Assembly (NCBI GenBank): GCA_035249905.1
Contig: DATFFT010000095.1
Location: 1 to 64,000 of the forward strand
Direction of reading: 5' to 3'
DNA: 64,000 nucleotides
Origin: JAOUEA01 sp035249905
Lineage (GTDB): Bacteria > Actinomycetota > UBA4738 > HRBIN12
Positions 17,202 through 24,922 of the stretch are shown piece after piece (position 1 is the first letter of the stretch; each line of letters starts with the position of its first letter). The notes under the pieces were generated by a model, which saw nothing but the letters and a program-made list of their open reading frames with translations, had not been told where the DNA came from and did no database searches. Made by a program: the position numbers and the translations under genes.

Positions 17202-18278
17202 ATGGATGCCGATCCGCTCCTCGATCTCCCGCTCCGAGCGTTCCGGCCCCGTTCGATGCTCCGCCTGCCCGTCCACCATGTGCCGCGGGCACGGTTCCCC
17301 GTCGTGGACGCGCACAACCACCTCGGTCGATGGCTGACGGCCGACGGGTCCTGGTCCGCGCCTCACACCGAGGAGGTCCTCGAGGTGATGGACGCATGCA
17401 ACGTCGCTTCGATCGTGAACCTCGACGGGATGTGGGGCGACGAGCTCCAGGCGAACCTCGATCGGTACGATCGCGCGTACCCCGGCCGGTTCGTCACGTT
17501 CTGCCAGCTCGACTGGGGCGTCACCTCCGAGGCCGGGTTCGGCGAACGCCTCGCCGCGCAGCTCGAACGTTGTGTCCGGCAGGGAGCGCGCGGGCTGAAG
17601 GTGTGGAAGCAACTCGGTCTCCGTATCCGCGACGAACGCGGAACGATCCTGATGCCCGACGATCCTCGGCTCGACGCCGTGTGGGAGACGGCGGCGAGCC
17701 TCGCCGTTCCCGTCACGATCCATGTGGCCGACCCAGTGGCCTTCTTCGAGCCCCTCGACGAAACGAACGAACGGCTGGAGGAGCTGCTCGCGAACCCCGA
17801 CTGGCGATTCGGGGACCGCGCGCGATTCCCTCCGTTCGCGCGCATCATCGATTCGTTCGAGGCCCTGGTGGCGAACCATCCGGCCACCACGTTCATCGGC
17901 GCCCACGTCGCGTGCTTCGCGGAAGATCTCGCGTGGGTCTCTCGGATGCTCGGCAGCTACCCCAACCTCTACGCGGACATCGCCGCGCGACTGCCGGAGC
18001 TGGGTCGGCAGCCGCGGGCCGCGCGCCGACTCTTCCTCGAGCACCCTGATCGGATCCTCTTCGGAACCGACCTCTTCCCGCCGGCGAGGCAGACGTACGA
18101 GATCCACTTCAGGTTCCTCGAGACCGCTGACGAGCATTTCGCGTACTCCGCCGACGAGCCGCCGCCCGAGGGGCGCTGGGCGATCAGCGGACTCGACCTC
18201 CCCGACGACGTGCTCCGCAGGATCTCCGGGGAAAACGCACGGCGGCTCGTCGAGGGACCGGGCATCGGCCGGACCTGA
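17202..18278 (+). CDS. Amidohydrolase family protein (amidohydrolase 2)
   Basis: About 358 aa metal-dependent hydrolase or decarboxylase of TIM-barrel fold. The metal-binding motif VVDAHNHLGRW is near residue 37; later metal or catalytic residues are the Lys in GLKVWKQLG, His in VTIHVADP, His in FIGAHVACFAED and Asp in ILFGTDLFPP. The start is the ATG at 17202 because a TACCGT box (17189-17194) lies 7 nt upstream; the earlier in-frame GTG at 17193 falls inside that box. It is divergent from the D-threonine-aldolase-like operon and next to the IclR regulator. The substrate is unknown. Confidence 0.85.
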   Translation: MDADPLLDLPLRAFRPRSMLRLPVHHVPRARFPVVDAHNHLGRWLTADGSWSAPHTEEVLEVMDACNVASIVNLDGMWGDELQANLDRYDRAYPGRFVTFCQLDWGVTSEAGFGERLAAQLERCVRQGARGLKVWKQLGLRIRDERGTILMPDDPRLDAVWETAASLAVPVTIHVADPVAFFEPLDETNERLEELLANPDWRFGDRARFPPFARIIDSFEALVANHPATTFIGAHVACFAEDLAWVSRMLGSYPNLYADIAARLPELGRQPRAARRLFLEHPDRILFGTDLFPPARQTYEIHFRFLETADEHFAYSADEPPPEGRWAISGLDLPDDVLRRISGENARRLVEGPGIGRT

Positions 18279-18300
18279 TCGTCGGCGCCGGTCACCCGCG

Positions 18301-19065
18301 TCACGGAACAGCCACGCTCGACGTCTCTCGGACCAGGAGGGCGGCCACCTCGGGCATCGTGCCGTTCGGCAGTCGCTCCTTCGGAGCGGAGATCGAGATC
18401 GCGGCGATCGGGCTCACCCCGCCGTAGAACACGGCGGCCGCGATGCAGCGCACCCCCGGCTCGCTCTCCTCGAGGTCCTTGGCGAACCCTTCGGTGCGGA
18501 TCCGAGCCAGCTCCCGAACGAGCCCCCTGGGCTCGACGATCGTTCTCGGCGTCCGTCGAACCAATGGTCCATGGCGGTCGATCCATCCGGCGACGGCGTT
18601 CTCCGTCGGATAGGTCCAGGCGAGCAGCGCCTTGCCCACCGCGGTCGCGTGGGCGGGGTTCCTGCCGCCGATCGTCGACGTGAGCGAGAGGGGCCGCGAA
18701 GGTTCGAGCTTGTCCACGTAGACGACGCTCGGGCCGTCGAGCACCCCGACATGCACCGTCTCGTTCACGCTCCCTCTCAGCCGTTCGAGCGCCGGTCGAA
18801 GCAAGACCCGCAGGTCGAGCCGATCGTGGAACTCGAACGCGAGCCGGAGCGACTCTGCCCCGAGGAGGTACTGACCGTCGTCACGCTGCATCGCGAAGCC
18901 TCGTTCACGAAGAGCCCCCAACGTTCGATGCAGCGAGCTCTTCGGCAAGCCGGTCGACGAGGCGAGGTCGCTGAGCGTGACGCCCGAGCCGTGCTCGGCG
19001 AGCTCCTGCAACAACCGGAGCGCTCGATCGACGCTCTCTACGGTGCGTGGGCTCCGCTCGGACAC
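18301..19065 (-). CDS. IclR-family transcriptional regulator
   Basis: About 254 aa. The N-terminal winged helix-turn-helix contains TLSDLASSTGLPKSSLHRTL, and the C-terminal effector-binding domain has YVDKLEPSRPL, GGRNPAHATAVGKALLAW and IAAAVFYGGVSPIAAISISAP. I choose the GTG at 19065: a TATGAT box (19079-19074) lies 8 nt before it and covers the in-frame ATG at 19077. The TTCCG-type palindrome at 17082-17096 makes the adjacent catabolic operon a likely target. A weaker half-match (TTCCG near 19085) may indicate autoregulation. Confidence 0.92.
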   Translation of the reverse strand: MSERSPRTVESVDRALRLLQELAEHGSGVTLSDLASSTGLPKSSLHRTLGALRERGFAMQRDDGQYLLGAESLRLAFEFHDRLDLRVLLRPALERLRGSVNETVHVGVLDGPSVVYVDKLEPSRPLSLTSTIGGRNPAHATAVGKALLAWTYPTENAVAGWIDRHGPLVRRTPRTIVEPRGLVRELARIRTEGFAKDLEESEPGVRCIAAAVFYGGVSPIAAISISAPKERLPNGTMPEVAALLVRETSSVAVP

Positions 19066-19073
19066 GCTTCGAA

Positions 19074-19079
19074 TCATAG
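19074..19079 (-). promoter_or_regulatory. -10 box of the IclR gene (leaderless start)
   Basis: TATGAT on the minus strand, 8 nt before the GTG at 19065. It overlaps the alternative ATG at 19077, which argues against that codon as the start. No good -35 box is visible. Confidence 0.5.
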
Positions 19080-19187
19080 GCGCCGTTCCGCAGGGCGGGA
19101 AGCCCGTTCCGATCGGGCCGCGATCCCCGTCGGACCGACCCATCCCGGGACCGGCCGGGGCCTTCGAAAGGCCGTGCGTCGAGCCGA

Positions 19188-19934
19188 TCAGCGTCGGTGG
19201 CCACCGCGATCGGCTGCCGCGCCTTCGGATGCCCACGGGGGACGGAGCTGCACGCAGCACCTGCCGGGGGCCGGCGCGAGCTCGACGCCGACGGTCTCGT
19301 TGCCGAGTCCGGAGACCACGCCGTCGACGAGCTCACGGTTCAGACCGCAGACGACGTCACGGTCCTGCTGGACGAGCGCATGGAACGGACAGTTCCGAAG
19401 GCACATCGATCCGTCGTCCTCGACCGTGGGCTCGTACCCGCAGCGGGCGAGCACGTCGCCGACGACGCTCATCGTCCGCTCCGCTCCGGGCGCTGGCAGG
19501 CGCAGCCGCTCACGCTCGTGGCGGCCGATCTCCTCTCCCGTGTCGTGGGCCACCCGCCGAGCGGTCTCGGCGGCACGCTCGCCCGGTTCCTGGCGAGCGA
19601 TCGCCCCGAGCAGGATCGACCCGATCACGTCGTAGTTGCGTTCAGGGATCGAGACGTCGATCTCGCGGTCGGACAGCCCGTAGTACTTGGCGCTGCGACC
19701 CGCCCCACGACCCGACCGGCCAGGGGGACGCGCGTACGTCGCGACCAGGAGCCCCCGTTCGACGAGCTTGTCGAGGTGGAACGCGGCCAGCTTGCGGGAG
19801 ACGCCGACCGCCGAGGCGACCTCCTCGCGGGATGCGGGTCGTCCGTGCTCACGGATGAACAGATACATCTGCCGCCTGAGGTCGTCGTCGAGGGCACTGA
19901 TCGGGCCGACGTCTCGTTCGAGTCTGGTCAGCAT
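19188..19934 (-). CDS. SufR-like winged-helix regulator with C-terminal cysteine cluster
   Basis: About 248 aa, COG2345-type. The N-terminal helix-turn-helix includes SREEVASAVGVSRKLAAFHLDK. The C-terminal half has cysteines in ARCGYEP, CLRNCPFH and VCGLN, plus a pair in GRCCVQL, consistent with a bound iron-sulfur cluster as in SufR of cyanobacteria and mycobacteria. No suf genes are in the window, so the target is not obvious; the closest genes are the secreted and DoxX-like proteins to its right. TAAGGT (19947-19942) lies 7 nt before the ATG, overlapped on its upstream side by a CCAA-N6-TTGG repeat. Confidence 0.82.
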   Translation of the reverse strand: MLTRLERDVGPISALDDDLRRQMYLFIREHGRPASREEVASAVGVSRKLAAFHLDKLVERGLLVATYARPPGRSGRGAGRSAKYYGLSDREIDVSIPERNYDVIGSILLGAIARQEPGERAAETARRVAHDTGEEIGRHERERLRLPAPGAERTMSVVGDVLARCGYEPTVEDDGSMCLRNCPFHALVQQDRDVVCGLNRELVDGVVSGLGNETVGVELAPAPGRCCVQLRPPWASEGAAADRGGHRR

Positions 19935-19941
19935 GATGAGA

Positions 19942-19963
19942 ACCTTACACCAACGTTCATTGG
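19942..19963 (-). promoter_or_regulatory. SufR-like gene promoter with overlapping inverted repeat
   Basis: The -10 box TAAGGT occupies 19947-19942 on the minus strand, 7 nt from the start codon. Immediately upstream, 19950-19963 reads CCAACGTTCATTGG, an inverted repeat CCAA-N6-TTGG. The position between -10 and -35 suits an autoregulatory operator. Cyanobacterial SufR is known to bind CAAC-N6-GTTG-like sites, which this only partly resembles. Confidence 0.4.
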
Positions 19964-20050
19964 AGGAATCCAGGGCAGCGGGAGGGGCCCTTCACCTAAC
20001 TCCTGGGTCTCTTAGCAGAATAGCCTTGACGGAAGGCTCATGGGGGTGTA

Positions 20051-20067
20051 GGTCTTCATCTAAGACC
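20051..20067. promoter_or_regulatory. Inverted repeat upstream of the secreted helical protein
   Basis: GGTCTT-CATCT-AAGACC, 6-bp perfect arms with a 5-nt centre. A TTGACG at 20026-20031 lies 17 nt before TAGGTC at 20049-20054, a weak promoter whose -10 overlaps the repeat. It could be an operator or, if transcription starts further left, a leader hairpin. Confidence 0.35.
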
Positions 20068-20103
20068 AACAGAAGTGGGTGTTACAACAGAGAGGAGGCA
20101 CCC

Positions 20104-20811
20104 ATGATCCAGGGAAGGAAGGTCCAGACCCTTGCCGGAGCCGGCCTCGCGTTCGTGCTGGTCGCGACGCTCGCCGTCTCCGGCCTCACCGCGTTCGCGG
20201 TCGGGCAGGACGAACGCGCAGGTGGTGGAAGCGCCGTCGCCGGGCACGAGCACGAGCACGAGCGGACGGCGTTCGCGAAACGAGCCTTCCGCGACGACAT
20301 GCGGAAGCTCTGGGAGGACCACATCACGTGGACCCGACTGGTCATCGTGAGCTTCGCCGCCGATCTCCCCGACCTCGGTCCGACGACCGAACGCCTGCTG
20401 CAGAACCAGGTGGACATCGGCGACGCGTTCACGCCGTTCTACGGCAAGGCCGCCGCTCATCGCTTGACGGCGCTGCTGACCGAGCACATCACGGTGGCGG
20501 TCGACGTGCTCGTGGCCGCGAAGGCGGGCGACGACGACGCCTTCCAGGATGCTTCGGACGTCTGGTACCGCAACGGTCGTCAGATCGCGCGCTTCCTGCA
20601 CGAGGCGAACCCCGACAACTGGGGGCTTCGGGAGATGCGACGCATGATGCGCGAGCACCTCGACCTCACGCTCGCCGAGGCCGCCCATCGGCTCGCCGGT
20701 GAGTTCGAGAAGGACATCGCTGCCTACGACGCCGTGCACGGCGCGATCCTTCACATGGCAGACATGCTCAGCCGCGGCGTCATCAAGCAGTTCCCCGGCA
20801 AGTTCGCCTGA
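20104..20811 (+). CDS. Secreted alpha-helical protein of unknown function
   Basis: About 235 aa; the ATG at 20104 follows AGAGGAGG. A signal peptide (AGAGLAFVLVATLAVSGLTAFA) precedes a short His/Glu-rich stretch (HEHEHE). The rest looks like an all-helical bundle with conserved-looking segments RKLWEDHITWTRLVIVSFA, TERLLQNQVDIG, YGKAAAHRLTALLTEHI and HEANPDNWGL. I have seen this pattern only in proteins without assigned function. The 48-bp gap to the DoxX-like gene and the shared strong ribosome sites suggest an operon. A metal or redox role is possible from the His-rich stretch but unsupported. Confidence 0.8.
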   Translation: MIQGRKVQTLAGAGLAFVLVATLAVSGLTAFAVGQDERAGGGSAVAGHEHEHERTAFAKRAFRDDMRKLWEDHITWTRLVIVSFAADLPDLGPTTERLLQNQVDIGDAFTPFYGKAAAHRLTALLTEHITVAVDVLVAAKAGDDDAFQDASDVWYRNGRQIARFLHEANPDNWGLREMRRMMREHLDLTLAEAAHRLAGEFEKDIAAYDAVHGAILHMADMLSRGVIKQFPGKFA

Positions 20812-20859
20812 GTCACGCGTGGCTCACGCCACCCGAACCGACACGAAGGAGGCAGAGAC

Positions 20860-21303
20860 ATGGCAACGATCCACACCACCGGGAACGCCCGCACAGGAAC
20901 GTCGGTGTTGACGGCCGACCCCGTCGAGCAGGCGTTCTGGATCCTGCGATCGGGGTTCACCGTCGCGCCGATCCTGTTCGGCCTGGACAAGTTCTTCAAC
21001 GTCATGTTCGATTGGCCGAATTACCTGGCCCCGTGGCTCGACCGCCTCGTGCCCGGCACCGCACAGGAGTTCATGTACGTGGTCGGAGCGATCGAGATCG
21101 TCGCCGGCATCGTCGTGGCGGTGCGACCGGTCTTCGGCGGCTACCTCGTGGCCGCCTGGCTCGGGGGCATCGTCGTGAACCTGCTCACGGCCGATCCTCC
21201 CCGCTTCTACGACGTCGCCCTTCGCGACTTCGGGCTGGCCCTGGCCGCGCTGGCGCTCGCCCGACTGGCCACCGGGCTCGCGAGGCGTCACGATCGGACC
21301 TGA
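20860..21303 (+). CDS. DoxX-like integral membrane protein
   Basis: About 147 aa with four predicted membrane segments; the pattern APILFGLDKFFN and later FGGYLVAAWLGGIVVNLL is reminiscent of the DoxX/MauE superfamily, whose members are small four-helix proteins linked to thiol-redox and quinone chemistry. The ATG at 20860 has a strong ribosome site (AAGGAGG). It lies between the secreted helical protein and the GH15 gene, and its role there is unknown. Confidence 0.7.
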   Translation: MATIHTTGNARTGTSVLTADPVEQAFWILRSGFTVAPILFGLDKFFNVMFDWPNYLAPWLDRLVPGTAQEFMYVVGAIEIVAGIVVAVRPVFGGYLVAAWLGGIVVNLLTADPPRFYDVALRDFGLALAALALARLATGLARRHDRT

Positions 21304-21339
21304 CGGAACGCCCGGCCGGAACCGAACCGCTGGGGAGGG

Positions 21340-23121
21340 ATGGATATCGACAGGTACACGCCGATCCGCGACCACGCGGCGATCGGCGACGGTCGGACGA
21401 TCGCCCTCGTCGGGCTCGACGGATCGATCGACTGGCTCTGCCTGCCGGATCTGGACTCCCCCAGCGTGTTCGGCTCCCTCCTCGACGCCGGATCGGGAGG
21501 CGCGTTCACGCTCGCCCCCGACCTCCCGTTCGAGTCGACCCACCGGTACGTCGAGGGCACGAACGTCCTGGTGACGGAGTTCACGACGCCGACGGGCGCT
21601 GTTCGAGTGACCGACGGGATGACGCTTCCCGGCAACGATCTCGCTCCCTTCCGAGAGCTCGCTCGCACGGTCGAGCGCATCGCGGGCGAGGTCCCCATGC
21701 GATGGTCGGTCACGCCGAGATTCGGATACGGGAGGGATCGGACCACGATCGCCCTGCGGCACGGCATCCCCGTCGCATCGGCGGGGAACGTGGCGTTGGC
21801 CGTCAACACATGGGATGCGGGATCCCCTCGGCTCGGCCCGGCATCGATCGAGGGCCGCTTCGTCGCACGGGGCGACGCGACGATCGCGATCTCGGTGGCG
21901 TCCCAGGAGCCGCTCGTGTTCCCCAGCCGCGACGACGTCGAGCGCCGCATGAAGGACACCGCCGGGTTCTGGCGAACATGGGCACATACGTGCGCCTACG
22001 ACGGAACTTGGCGAGACGCCGTCGAGCGGAGCGCCTTGGCGCTCAAGCTGCTGGTGTTCGCCCCCTCCGGGGCGGTGGCGGCCGCCGCGACGACCTCGCT
22101 GCCGGAGGACATGGGGGGTGAGCGGAACTGGGACTATCGGTTCTGCTGGCTCCGCGACTCAGCGTTCACCGTGTCCTCGTTCCTGCGCCTCGGATATGTC
22201 GCCGAAGCCGACGCGTTCTTCTGGTGGTTGATGCACGCGTCCCAGCTGACCCACCCGCGGTTGCGGGTCCTGTACGGGCTCGACGGAGGCGTCGGCGCCA
22301 CCGAGACCGAGCTGCCGCTCGCCGGGTACCGAGGATCGGCCCCGGTGCGCGTCGGCAACGCCGCGGTCGGGCAGGTGCAGCTCGACATCTACGGGTCGCT
22401 CATGCAGGCGGCCTGGGTCTACACGGAGGCGGGGAGGCCGATCGACGACGAGGTCGCGCGACGGTTGGCCCGCACCGCCGACCTCGTCTGCGACATCTGG
22501 CGAGAGCCCGATTCCGGCATCTGGGAGGTTCGCAGCGAGCCCCGACACTTCACCCATTCCAAGATGATGTGCTGGGTCGCCCTGGACCGAGCGATCGGAC
22601 TCGCGGGCCGGGGGCACATCCACGGGTCGGTCGACCGATGGTGCGCTCAGCGGCAGGCGATCGGTTCCTTCGTCGAATCGCGGTGTTGGTCCGAGTCACG
22701 CGGGAGCTACGTGCGCTCCGCGGGAAGCAGCGAGCTGGACGCCTCGGTCCTGCTCGGGGCGCTGCTCGGGTACCGCGATCCTCACGATCCGCGGATGACC
22801 TGCACGATCGATGCGATCCGGAGCGATCTCGGCCGCGGCCCCTTCCTCGACCGTTACCGGGGCATCGACGGCATGCGAGGGTCCGAGGGTGCCTTCCTCG
22901 CATGTTCGTTCTGGCTCGTGGAGGCCCTCGCCCGATCCGGCCGGCGGTCCGAGGCATCATCGCTGATGGAGGAGCTCGTCTCTCGATCGAACGACGTGGG
23001 ACTGTACTCGGAAGAGATCGATGCCTCCGACGGCGAGTTCCTCGGGAACTTCCCCCAGGCGCTCTCGCATCTCGCGCTCATCGGCGCGGCCGTGGCCCTC
23101 GAGGAAGTCTCCTCGCCGTGA
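21340..23121 (+). CDS. Glycoside hydrolase family 15 (glucoamylase/trehalase-like)
   Basis: About 593 aa. The N-terminal domain begins with the family signature IRDHAAIGDGRTIALVG and DGSIDWLCLP; the catalytic (alpha/alpha)6 domain carries NWDYRFCWLRDSAFT, DIYGSLMQAAW, WEVRSEPRHFTHSKMMCWVALDRA and GEFLGNFPQALSHLALI. GH15 proteins of this length hydrolyse glucosidic bonds in dextrins or trehalose. There is no signal peptide, so the enzyme is cytoplasmic. GGGGAGGG directly precedes the ATG. Its stop overlaps the next gene's GTG. Confidence 0.9.
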   Translation: MDIDRYTPIRDHAAIGDGRTIALVGLDGSIDWLCLPDLDSPSVFGSLLDAGSGGAFTLAPDLPFESTHRYVEGTNVLVTEFTTPTGAVRVTDGMTLPGNDLAPFRELARTVERIAGEVPMRWSVTPRFGYGRDRTTIALRHGIPVASAGNVALAVNTWDAGSPRLGPASIEGRFVARGDATIAISVASQEPLVFPSRDDVERRMKDTAGFWRTWAHTCAYDGTWRDAVERSALALKLLVFAPSGAVAAAATTSLPEDMGGERNWDYRFCWLRDSAFTVSSFLRLGYVAEADAFFWWLMHASQLTHPRLRVLYGLDGGVGATETELPLAGYRGSAPVRVGNAAVGQVQLDIYGSLMQAAWVYTEAGRPIDDEVARRLARTADLVCDIWREPDSGIWEVRSEPRHFTHSKMMCWVALDRAIGLAGRGHIHGSVDRWCAQRQAIGSFVESRCWSESRGSYVRSAGSSELDASVLLGALLGYRDPHDPRMTCTIDAIRSDLGRGPFLDRYRGIDGMRGSEGAFLACSFWLVEALARSGRRSEASSLMEELVSRSNDVGLYSEEIDASDGEFLGNFPQALSHLALIGAAVALEEVSSP

Positions 23122-23603
23122 ACGTCTGGTCGGCGGTCGTCGGAGGCCTGGCGGGCACGCTCGTGCTGACGACGGTGCTGAGGGCAGCGACGGAGCTGCG
23201 CCTCACCCGGATCGACCTTCCCTTCCTGCTCGGGACCGCGCTGACCACGTCACGACAGCTCGCGAAGGCGATCGGGTACGTGGTGCATTTCTCGTTCGGG
23301 ATCCTGTTCGCCCTCGGATACTTCGTGCTGTTCGTGACGCTGCAGGCGAGCGGCCCCCTCCTCGGCGCCGCGCTGGGCGTCGCGCAGGCGGCGTTCGCCG
23401 GGACCGCCCTCGTCAACGTGTTGCTGCCGATCGTGCATCCGAGGATGGGATCGGGGTTCAGCTCATCGAAGGAGCACACGCTCCTGGAGGAGCCAGGGTT
23501 CATGATGCGGAACTACGGCCGGGCCACGCCGCTGGTCGGGCTCGTCGCACACGTGCTGTACGGGGCCATCGTGGGGACGTTCGTACAGTACGGCTCCCGG
23601 TGA
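23118..23603 (+). CDS. Small multi-spanning membrane protein of unknown function
   Basis: About 161 aa starting at a GTG that overlaps the GH15 stop (GTGA). Predicted membrane segments include WSAVVGGLAGTLVLTTVL, VVHFSFGILFALGYFVLF, LLGAALGVAQAAFAGTALV and the C-terminal PLVGLVAHVLYGAIVGTF. A charged stretch SSSKEHTLLEEPGFMMRNYG separates the last two. I do not recognise the family. Convergent with era, 12 bp away. Confidence 0.75.
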   Translation: MNVWSAVVGGLAGTLVLTTVLRAATELRLTRIDLPFLLGTALTTSRQLAKAIGYVVHFSFGILFALGYFVLFVTLQASGPLLGAALGVAQAAFAGTALVNVLLPIVHPRMGSGFSSSKEHTLLEEPGFMMRNYGRATPLVGLVAHVLYGAIVGTFVQYGSR

Positions 23604-23615
23604 ACGATCCTCGAT

Positions 23616-24506
23616 CTAGAAGCCGAGCCGGTCGAGCGCCTTCGGGTCACGCTGCCACTCCTTCATGACCTTGACGCGAAGATCGAGGAAGACCCGGTCT
23701 CCCACGAGAGGTTCGATCCGCTCCCGGGCCCGAGAGCCGATCGTTCTGAGGGTCTGCCCTCCCGCGCCGATCAGGATGCCCTTCTGGGAGTCGCGCTCGA
23801 CGACGATCGAGGCGTAGATGCGCGCGATCCGGTCCTCCCGCTCGATCTCGTCGACGACCACGGCCACCGAGTGCGGCACCTCCTCGCGGGTGACCGCCAA
23901 TGCCTGCTCGCGCACGAGCTCGGCGATGCGCACTTCGGTCGGCAGATCGGTCACCTCGCCGTCGGGGAACAGCGCCGGCCCTTCGGGCATCCGGGCCTCG
24001 AGGAGCCCGAGCAGGGTGTCGACGCCGATGCCGCCCACCGCCGAGACCGGCACGATCTCGTCCCAGTCGCCGAGGTCTGCGGCGGCCGCGAGCTGCGGCA
24101 CGACCTCGTGATGGCGGATCCGATCGATCTTGTTCACGACACAGATCCGGGTCGGCGTGTCGGCCGATGCGACCTGGTGTTCGTACACGTACGCGTCGCC
24201 GCGCCCCACGCCGGCGGCCGCGTCGACGACCTGCACCACCGCATCGACACCCTCGACGGCATCGCTGACCAGGTCGTTCAGGCGCACGCCGAGGGCCGTG
24301 CGGGGCTTGTGGAAGCCTGGGGTGTCGGTGAACACGATCTGGACCTCGTCGGCCGTTCGGATCGCCCGGATGTCGCGTCTGGTCGTCTGGGGCTTGTCCG
24401 AGACGATCGCGACCCGCTCGCCCACCAGAGCGTTCACGAGCGTCGACTTCCCGACGTTGGGACGGCCGACGACGGCGACGACGCCCGAGCGGAAGCCTCC
24501 GATCAC
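23616..24506 (-). CDS. era: GTPase Era
   Basis: Ribosome-assembly GTPase of about 296 aa that acts at the 3' end of 16S rRNA in 30S maturation. G1 is VGRPNVGKST, G3 is DTPGFHKP, G4 is VNKIDR, and the C-terminal KH domain includes GILIGAGGQTLRTIG. The GTG at 24506 overlaps the cdd stop (GTGA); the longer ORF upstream is cdd read in another frame. The gene order PhoH-YbeY-CBS protein-Cdd-Era is widely conserved. Confidence 0.95.
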   Translation of the reverse strand: MIGGFRSGVVAVVGRPNVGKSTLVNALVGERVAIVSDKPQTTRRDIRAIRTADEVQIVFTDTPGFHKPRTALGVRLNDLVSDAVEGVDAVVQVVDAAAGVGRGDAYVYEHQVASADTPTRICVVNKIDRIRHHEVVPQLAAAADLGDWDEIVPVSAVGGIGVDTLLGLLEARMPEGPALFPDGEVTDLPTEVRIAELVREQALAVTREEVPHSVAVVVDEIEREDRIARIYASIVVERDSQKGILIGAGGQTLRTIGSRARERIEPLVGDRVFLDLRVKVMKEWQRDPKALDRLGF

Positions 24507-24922
24507 CGGTCGAGGTGGCCGGGGCCGAACGCGTGGGGCAGCAACTGGTCGAGCGACCAGGACCGCCGTTGCGAGCCGTCGGCCGACTCCGCGATCACGG
24601 CCAGGCCGGGCCCGCCGAACTCGAACAGCACCTGCCGGCACCCGCCGCACGGGGGTGTCGGGTCGTCGGCATCGGTCACCACGGCCACGGCCCGCGCGTT
24701 CGACGCGGCGCCGGCGGCGACGGCCATCGCCACGGCGTTGCGCTCGGCACAGACCGAGACCGGGTAGCTCGCGTTCTCGACGTTGACGGCGGCGAAGACC
24801 TCGTCTCCCGCAAGCAGCGCCGCGCCGACGTGGAACCCGCTGTACGGAGCGTACGCCTTGCCCCGGATCTCGCGGGCCGCCGCGATCAGGTGATCCAACG
24901 TCTCGGTGTCGATCGACGTCAC
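24503..24922 (-). CDS. cdd: Cytidine deaminase
   Basis: About 139 aa; deaminates cytidine and deoxycytidine in pyrimidine salvage. Zinc and catalytic residues are in NVENASYPVSVCAERNA (Cys and Glu) and PPCGGCRQVLFEFG (two Cys), as in the small tetrameric enzymes. The GTG at 24922 overlaps the stop of the CBS-domain gene. Its neighbours in the operon are era and the CBS/DUF21 membrane protein. Confidence 0.95.
   Translation of the reverse strand: MTSIDTETLDHLIAAAREIRGKAYAPYSGFHVGAALLAGDEVFAAVNVENASYPVSVCAERNAVAMAVAAGAASNARAVAVVTDADDPTPPCGGCRQVLFEFGGPGLAVIAESADGSQRRSWSLDQLLPHAFGPGHLDR

Noticed and set aside
20812..20835. GTGGC-TCAC-GCCAC hairpin after the secreted helical protein as a terminator
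   Set aside because: Short stem without a T tract and followed 25 bp later by a ribosome site and a codirectional gene.
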